Virus record (IMG/VR): IMGVR_UViG_3300031876_000235
Coordinates: 1 to 43,009 of that record
Reading direction: 5' to 3' (one strand)
DNA from: a virus
DNA length: 43,009 nt
In this document: positions 39,508 to 43,009 of the stretch, piece after piece
How positions within the stretch are numbered: position 1 is the first letter of the stretch
Layout: every line of letters begins with the position of its first letter
Notes under the pieces: generated by a model
Databases searched by the model: none
Told to the model about the DNA's origin: nothing
Seen by the model: the letters and a program-made list of their open reading frames with translations, nothing else
Made by a program: the position numbers and the translations under genes

Positions 39508-41163
39508 TCAGGCCTCAACCTCCTTCAGCAAGCCCTTCTCTCGAGCTTGCTCAGGCGTTACCTTAAGGCGATAGTCAGGTCTTTTTCCACTCATTTGCTT
39601 CACAAAGTAGCCCCACTGGCAAAACTTATCCAAAGCCAAGCTTGTACGTGGGTCCTGGTTCCATCCGTGCCTTTGAAAAGCCTTAGTAACATCGCTCACC
39701 GAAAACCATTTGTCTTTTGGCAATTCTCCCTCAGCATAAACAACAGCTATCTTTCCTTCCAGCGTAGAATCATCAAGGGCAAGCGGCGGAGTACGCTTTT
39801 GGATGGTTAGTGCTGGCTGCTCAAGGCTAACGGAAACCTCAAAAGGCACAGCTTGGGTCCCGGGTTCAAATCCCGGTCTAGCCTCTATCTGTCCTAAAAA
39901 CTTTATCAAAGCTTCTTTGAAGGCTTTCAGTGGCTCAAGTTTCTTTAACTCCGACTCAAAACTTGCCTTTCCATCCTTAAGTTGAGCGATAGTTTGCTGA
40001 TACTCTTCAATATTCCATTGCTTCTTAATCTCATCAACTTTTTGCAGGGCTTCGTGAAACGCCTTCTGCCTTTCCACTTCAACTTTTTCATCAAACTCTT
40101 TTTTCAAAGCTTCATATTTTTCTTTCCAAACCGTTTCATCCACCTCCAAAACTTTGACTTCCAAAAAATTGTCACGTACATACTCAGGCGACAATTCGCC
40201 CAAGGCTACTTTACGCCCAACATCCCCAGGCACATCCACGGGCAACGCATACACAGTTCCCACGTACATTGGACGTTTGCGAACTAGAATCCAGTGGCCA
40301 AGCTTAAGCTTCATAATATCGTCTGCAGAGAATTTTCCGCGGACTTCAGGAATCAAATCAAGCGTATGCCTGACTTCTGTAATGTGGTCTTGTGTGCCGA
40401 GAAACTTAATTGCACAAGCCTTAAGCGGGTCCTTATCCGTCACGGCCAAGAACTGAGTGGAAATCCAGCTGAAAAGCTCAGTTTTGGCGCCTTGTGTCAT
40501 AACGTTCATTATTGCTCGTGTGGCTGCTGAGCTATAGCCCTGAGGCAGAAACTTGAAAGCTTCGTCAATGACACCTATGGTTTTGCGCCGGTAAATGCGA
40601 AGCAGATCCTCAAAGCTATTTTTCATTATTAACTGCTGAGCTTCAAGACTGAAGTCATTGATTACCATGCGGTTTAGGCCAGGATAAAGCTTCAACTGCG
40701 GAACGGTTTCAACCTTGGAAGTTTCACGCTGTAGCCTTTCCAAAAGATCGTAGAGAACACGGCAAGCATCTCGAAGCCAACCGCTTTTTGTTTTGCTCTC
40801 GAGATCCTTCGCACGTTTGATAATGTCATCGAAGCCCTTGGCAGCCTCAGTTAAACGACTTAAAGTAGCATAGTAGGGCGTAAGCCTACGCTTAAACATG
40901 CTTTCCAAAAGACCAATGAGAACAAAGCTATCCGTAGTTTCACGGAGACAAACAGGAACCTCATTGCCGAAGCCCGCATAATCCGCCTCAGTCTCCTTAG
41001 TATCAAAAATCAGCACACTATAGCCCTGAGCGGCAACCCACTCCGAAAGACGCTTAATCAAAGTAGTTTTACCCGAAAATTGGGTTTGACCAATTATAGC
41101 ATAGTGAAAAGGCTCGAGGGCTACAGGCTCTCCGGAAGGCACAGTAAACAAAAAATCAGTCAT
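39508..41163 (-). CDS. HerA/FtsK-like ATPase with coiled coil and C-terminal winged helix
   Basis: The ATG (MTDFLFTVPSG) overlaps the stop of the upstream zinc protein as ATGA, giving 551 aa. Walker A is GQTQFSGKT (25-33), Walker B IGVIDEAFK (about 213-221), a plan shared with HerA/FtsK-type and archaeal virus packaging-like P-loop ATPases. A coiled coil (about 355-440) follows, then a C-terminal winged-helix-like domain (WFSVSDVTKAFQRHGWNQDP to KRPDYRL). TerL is present elsewhere, so this protein is more likely in replication or DNA transfer. The linker includes a stretch that coincides with a tRNA T-arm sequence on the other strand. Confidence 0.7.
   Translation of the reverse strand: MTDFLFTVPSGEPVALEPFHYAIIGQTQFSGKTTLIKRLSEWVAAQGYSVLIFDTKETEADYAGFGNEVPVCLRETTDSFVLIGLLESMFKRRLTPYYATLSRLTEAAKGFDDIIKRAKDLESKTKSGWLRDACRVLYDLLERLQRETSKVETVPQLKLYPGLNRMVINDFSLEAQQLIMKNSFEDLLRIYRRKTIGVIDEAFKFLPQGYSSAATRAIMNVMTQGAKTELFSWISTQFLAVTDKDPLKACAIKFLGTQDHITEVRHTLDLIPEVRGKFSADDIMKLKLGHWILVRKRPMYVGTVYALPVDVPGDVGRKVALGELSPEYVRDNFLEVKVLEVDETVWKEKYEALKKEFDEKVEVERQKAFHEALQKVDEIKKQWNIEEYQQTIAQLKDGKASFESELKKLEPLKAFKEALIKFLGQIEARPGFEPGTQAVPFEVSVSLEQPALTIQKRTPPLALDDSTLEGKIAVVYAEGELPKDKWFSVSDVTKAFQRHGWNQDPRTSLALDKFCQWGYFVKQMSGKRPDYRLKVTPEQAREKGLLKEVEA
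39858..39884 (+). other. tRNA 3'-end-like segment inside the ATPase gene
   Basis: On the plus strand CCGGG-TTCAAAT-CCCGG (39860-39876) is a perfect tRNA T-arm with the GGTTCAAATCC consensus, followed by TCTAGCC in the acceptor position. No matching 5' half (GGCTAGA) is found upstream, so it is not a tRNA gene. In the ATPase it reads as linker residues RPGFEPGT. It could be a captured viral attachment site. Confidence 0.45.
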
Positions 41164-41405
41164 GCCCCAGAAGCCTCCAGCAAAGTGTAAACAGGTCCGA
41201 GAACAACAAAATGGCGCAAGGGAAGACACCCTCTAAACAGTTTAGCAGCTTCCAAACGCACAACCTGGTTGGCTCGAAACCCTAAAAGGGTCAAGTCTTC
41301 ATGACAATAACGGCAGACTTTCAAAACGCGCTCATCCTTCCCAAAAGTCAGAGCATAATCAGCTTCGTGGCCCGTCACAGAGAAGCAGAGCCTACACTTG
41401 GACAT
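41160..41405 (-). CDS. Small zinc-binding protein
   Basis: This 81-aa protein has CRLC (C4, C7) and CRYC (C31, C34), four cysteines spaced as one zinc site, then a hydrophobic C-terminal half. It resembles small zinc-ribbon proteins of archaeal viruses but no family is recognised. It is the first gene of the minus-strand operon and is coupled to the ATPase by ATGA. Confidence 0.6.
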   Translation of the reverse strand: MSKCRLCFSVTGHEADYALTFGKDERVLKVCRYCHEDLTLLGFRANQVVRLEAAKLFRGCLPLRHFVVLGPVYTLLEASGA

Positions 41406-41490
41406 TTACACGTAAACCTCCAAAAAGTTAAGCAACCAAAATAAAAACAGAAAAAAGGGGGCTAGCGGGAGACATCTCCATACCAAGACA

Positions 41491-41498
41491 TTAAAAGA
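41491..41498 (+). promoter_or_regulatory. TATA-like box of asnB
   Basis: TTAAAAGA lies about 26 nt before 41520, leaving a short leader to the GTG at 41552. A GGAGA-CA-TCTCC inverted repeat is just upstream (41468-41479). Confidence 0.4.
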
Positions 41499-41551
41499 TT
41501 AATGCTTTACCAAAACAATACATAACAGCTTAAACCGAAGGGTTCATTGAA

Positions 41552-43009
41552 GTGGGAGCAATAATAGCAGTCATAAACAAATGGGGCGGAAACGCAACAG
41601 AAACGGCAGTTGCCATGTTCAAAATGTTGAAGCATAAAAGCGTTGAAAACTTTGGAATAGCATCACCAAAAATTGTAAAGATGGAAAAATCCATTGAAGC
41701 ATTGCAGAACCAAGATGTAAACTCGGCAGTGGTTATTGGGCATGTTTCCTCAAAAATTCCTACACTTGGCAAGTCCCAACCAATAAGACTTGAAGATGCA
41801 ACGCTGGTTTTTGAGGGAAGAATCTATCCGACCACAACAGAAGTTTCTGACGCGGAAGTTGCTGCCAAAAAACTTCAACAAAATCGTACAGAAGCTATTA
41901 AAACCCTCATCAAAGAAACCGAGGGCGACTTCGCTTTCTCAGTAGCTGAACCTGAAAGGATTATCGCAGGCAGAGACGCGATGGGCATCCGCCCGCTCTA
42001 TTACGGCGAAAACATGGACTTTGCAGCTCTGGCTTCCGAACGTAAAGCGTTATGGAGAATCGGAATAAAAACTGTAAATTCGTTTCCGCCGGGGCACATG
42101 GCACTCGCCAATAGAAGCGGCTTCAAATTTAAACCCATGAAAACCCTTGCTTATTCGAGAGCAAAGAAGATGAGAATGCAAGCAGCAGCCAGAAAACTTC
42201 AAACATTTTTGCAACAGTCAATGGAAGACCGAGTTTCAGGGTTGAAGGAAGCCGCAGTAGCTTTTTCGGGAGGATTAGACAGCAGCATAATCGCGTTCCT
42301 CGCCAAAAATTCAGGCGTAAATGTGCATTTGATCCACGTAAGCCTAGAAAACCAGCCAGAAACAGATTATGCGAAAAAGGTGGCAGAAGAGCTGAAACTG
42401 CCGATCCACATTTGCATTTATGACGAAGAGGATGTAGAAGAAGTTCTTCCAAAAGTTCTTTGGCTGGTTGAGGAACCAGACCCCGTTAAGACGAGCATAG
42501 GCATTCCATTCTATTGGGCAGCAGAAGAGACGGGTGAGATGGAAATCAAAGTTATGTTAGCCGGACAGGGCGCGGATGAACTGTTCGGAGGCTACAAGCG
42601 ATACATAAATTATTATTTACGATTGGGCAGCGAAAAATTGCGGAAAATGATTTTTCACGATATCGTCAAGATGTATGAAAGCAACTTCGAAAGGGATTTC
42701 AAAATCTGCGATTTCCATAACGTAGAACTACGTCTACCCTTTGCGACATATCAAATAGCGAAATTCGCAGCAGATTTATCTGTAAAACAAAAAATCGAAC
42801 TGCCAGATAACGGGCTGCGAAAACTTGTGTTGAGGCAGGTGGCCGAAAATCTGGGGCTTTCACAATTCATAGTGAAAAAACCAAAAAGAGCGATACAGTA
42901 CACGACAGGCGTAGACAAAACCCTCAGAAAACTAGCAAAGAGGAACGAGTTGCCCGTGAAACAATACCTGCAGAAAACATTCCGAACAGTCCTCAAAAAG
43001 ATGATGTGA
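41552..43009 (+). CDS. asnB: Asparagine synthetase-like protein lacking the N-terminal Cys
   Basis: The 485-aa protein (GTG start) has an N-terminal class-II amidotransferase-like domain (GRDAMGIRPLYYG, SERKALW, PPGHM) and a C-terminal synthetase domain with SGGLDSS at about 230-236 and AGQGADELFGGYKRY. It would make asparagine from aspartate with ATP. The second residue is Gly rather than the catalytic Cys of glutamine-dependent enzymes, so it may use free ammonia or have another acceptor. It begins the non-viral-looking right edge on the plus strand; it is either host sequence or a viral auxiliary gene. Confidence 0.85.
   Translation: MGAIIAVINKWGGNATETAVAMFKMLKHKSVENFGIASPKIVKMEKSIEALQNQDVNSAVVIGHVSSKIPTLGKSQPIRLEDATLVFEGRIYPTTTEVSDAEVAAKKLQQNRTEAIKTLIKETEGDFAFSVAEPERIIAGRDAMGIRPLYYGENMDFAALASERKALWRIGIKTVNSFPPGHMALANRSGFKFKPMKTLAYSRAKKMRMQAAARKLQTFLQQSMEDRVSGLKEAAVAFSGGLDSSIIAFLAKNSGVNVHLIHVSLENQPETDYAKKVAEELKLPIHICIYDEEDVEEVLPKVLWLVEEPDPVKTSIGIPFYWAAEETGEMEIKVMLAGQGADELFGGYKRYINYYLRLGSEKLRKMIFHDIVKMYESNFERDFKICDFHNVELRLPFATYQIAKFAADLSVKQKIELPDNGLRKLVLRQVAENLGLSQFIVKKPKRAIQYTTGVDKTLRKLAKRNELPVKQYLQKTFRTVLKKMM

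Larger units (their letters stand above)
1..41405. mobile_element. Archaeal tailed-virus / provirus region
   Basis: The span holds a near-complete head-tail virus gene set: large terminase, portal, protease, scaffold-like, capsid and decoration proteins, neck proteins, tail tube, tail chaperone, tape-measure-like and tail fibre genes, together with HTH regulators and an ATPase. The left limit is the window edge, not an observed attachment site. The right limit is set before a metabolic gene on the other strand. No integrase, excisionase or flanking repeat was found, so integration is inferred and a free viral genome carrying asnB remains possible. Confidence 0.85.

Noticed and set aside
1-43009. 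CRISPR array, diversity-generating retroelement or transposase
   Set aside because: No regularly spaced repeats, no reverse transcriptase motif (xADD) and no DDE or serine/tyrosine recombinase was seen in any frame.

Overview
The window reads as archaeal DNA carrying most of a tailed-virus (head-tail, HK97-type) genome, followed at the right edge by one metabolic gene. The archaeal assignment rests on AT-rich TATA boxes about 26 nt before several start codons (some giving leaderless transcripts), strong GGAGGTG-type ribosome sites elsewhere, a COG2401-type ABC-acetyltransferase fusion, an archaeal-type asparagine synthetase, and signal-anchored surface proteins. The lineage cannot be fixed from sequence reading alone; a Bathyarchaeia-like or related uncultured archaeon is only a guess. 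No integrase is visible, so the element could be a provirus whose left end lies outside the window or a viral genome that itself carries the last gene.

Layout. 1-3168 (minus): a dense early-type operon of small proteins (DUF5131 radical-SAM-like, ASCH, zinc fingers, an HEXXH protein). 3425-7277: accessory block with a HEPN-like gene, a two-gene unit with a PD-(D/E)XK-like protein, a SIR2-like protein and a QueC gene broken by an in-frame stop. 7467-17749 (minus): ABC-GNAT fusion, then the tail and neck module read from neck to tail: adaptor, a neck protein fused to an alpha-toroid glycosidase-like domain, tail terminator-like, tail tube, tail-assembly chaperone with a -1 frameshift site, gp10-like protein, short tape-measure-like protein, and a 991-aa tail tip/fibre protein. 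17896-20313 (plus): small genes, TerS-like and TerL. 20351-23075: membrane and surface accessory genes. 23248-25539 (minus): winged-helix regulator and the capsid module (small capsid-linked protein, encapsulin-like major capsid, decoration, scaffold-like). 25760-26865 (plus): membrane accessory genes including a Pycsar/SLATT-like protein. 26920-30221 (minus): prohead protease-like, two-TM protein, portal with a fused helix-turn-helix, and an RHH regulator. 30439-37619: a second accessory island with a nuclease, a membrane protein, and a tightly coupled metallophosphatase plus HSP90-like ATPase pair. 37770-41405 (minus): probable replication/regulation operon (winged-helix proteins, HerA/FtsK-like ATPase, zinc proteins). 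41552-43009 (plus): asparagine synthetase lacking the N-terminal catalytic Cys.

How it works together. The minus-strand viral core (portal, protease, scaffold, capsid, neck, tail) is interrupted by islands, many on the plus strand and with their own promoters, carrying membrane or nuclease proteins that look like morons or defence/superinfection-exclusion cargo. The terminase pair is on the opposite strand and sits between capsid and neck genes, so the usual terminase-portal-capsid order has been rearranged. The most solid novel-looking points are a textbook T TTT TTG slippery site in the tail chaperone, an encapsulin-like capsid protein in a viral context, a neck protein carrying a glycosidase-like toroid, a portal with a C-terminal HTH, and the metallophosphatase/HSP90-like ATPase operon.
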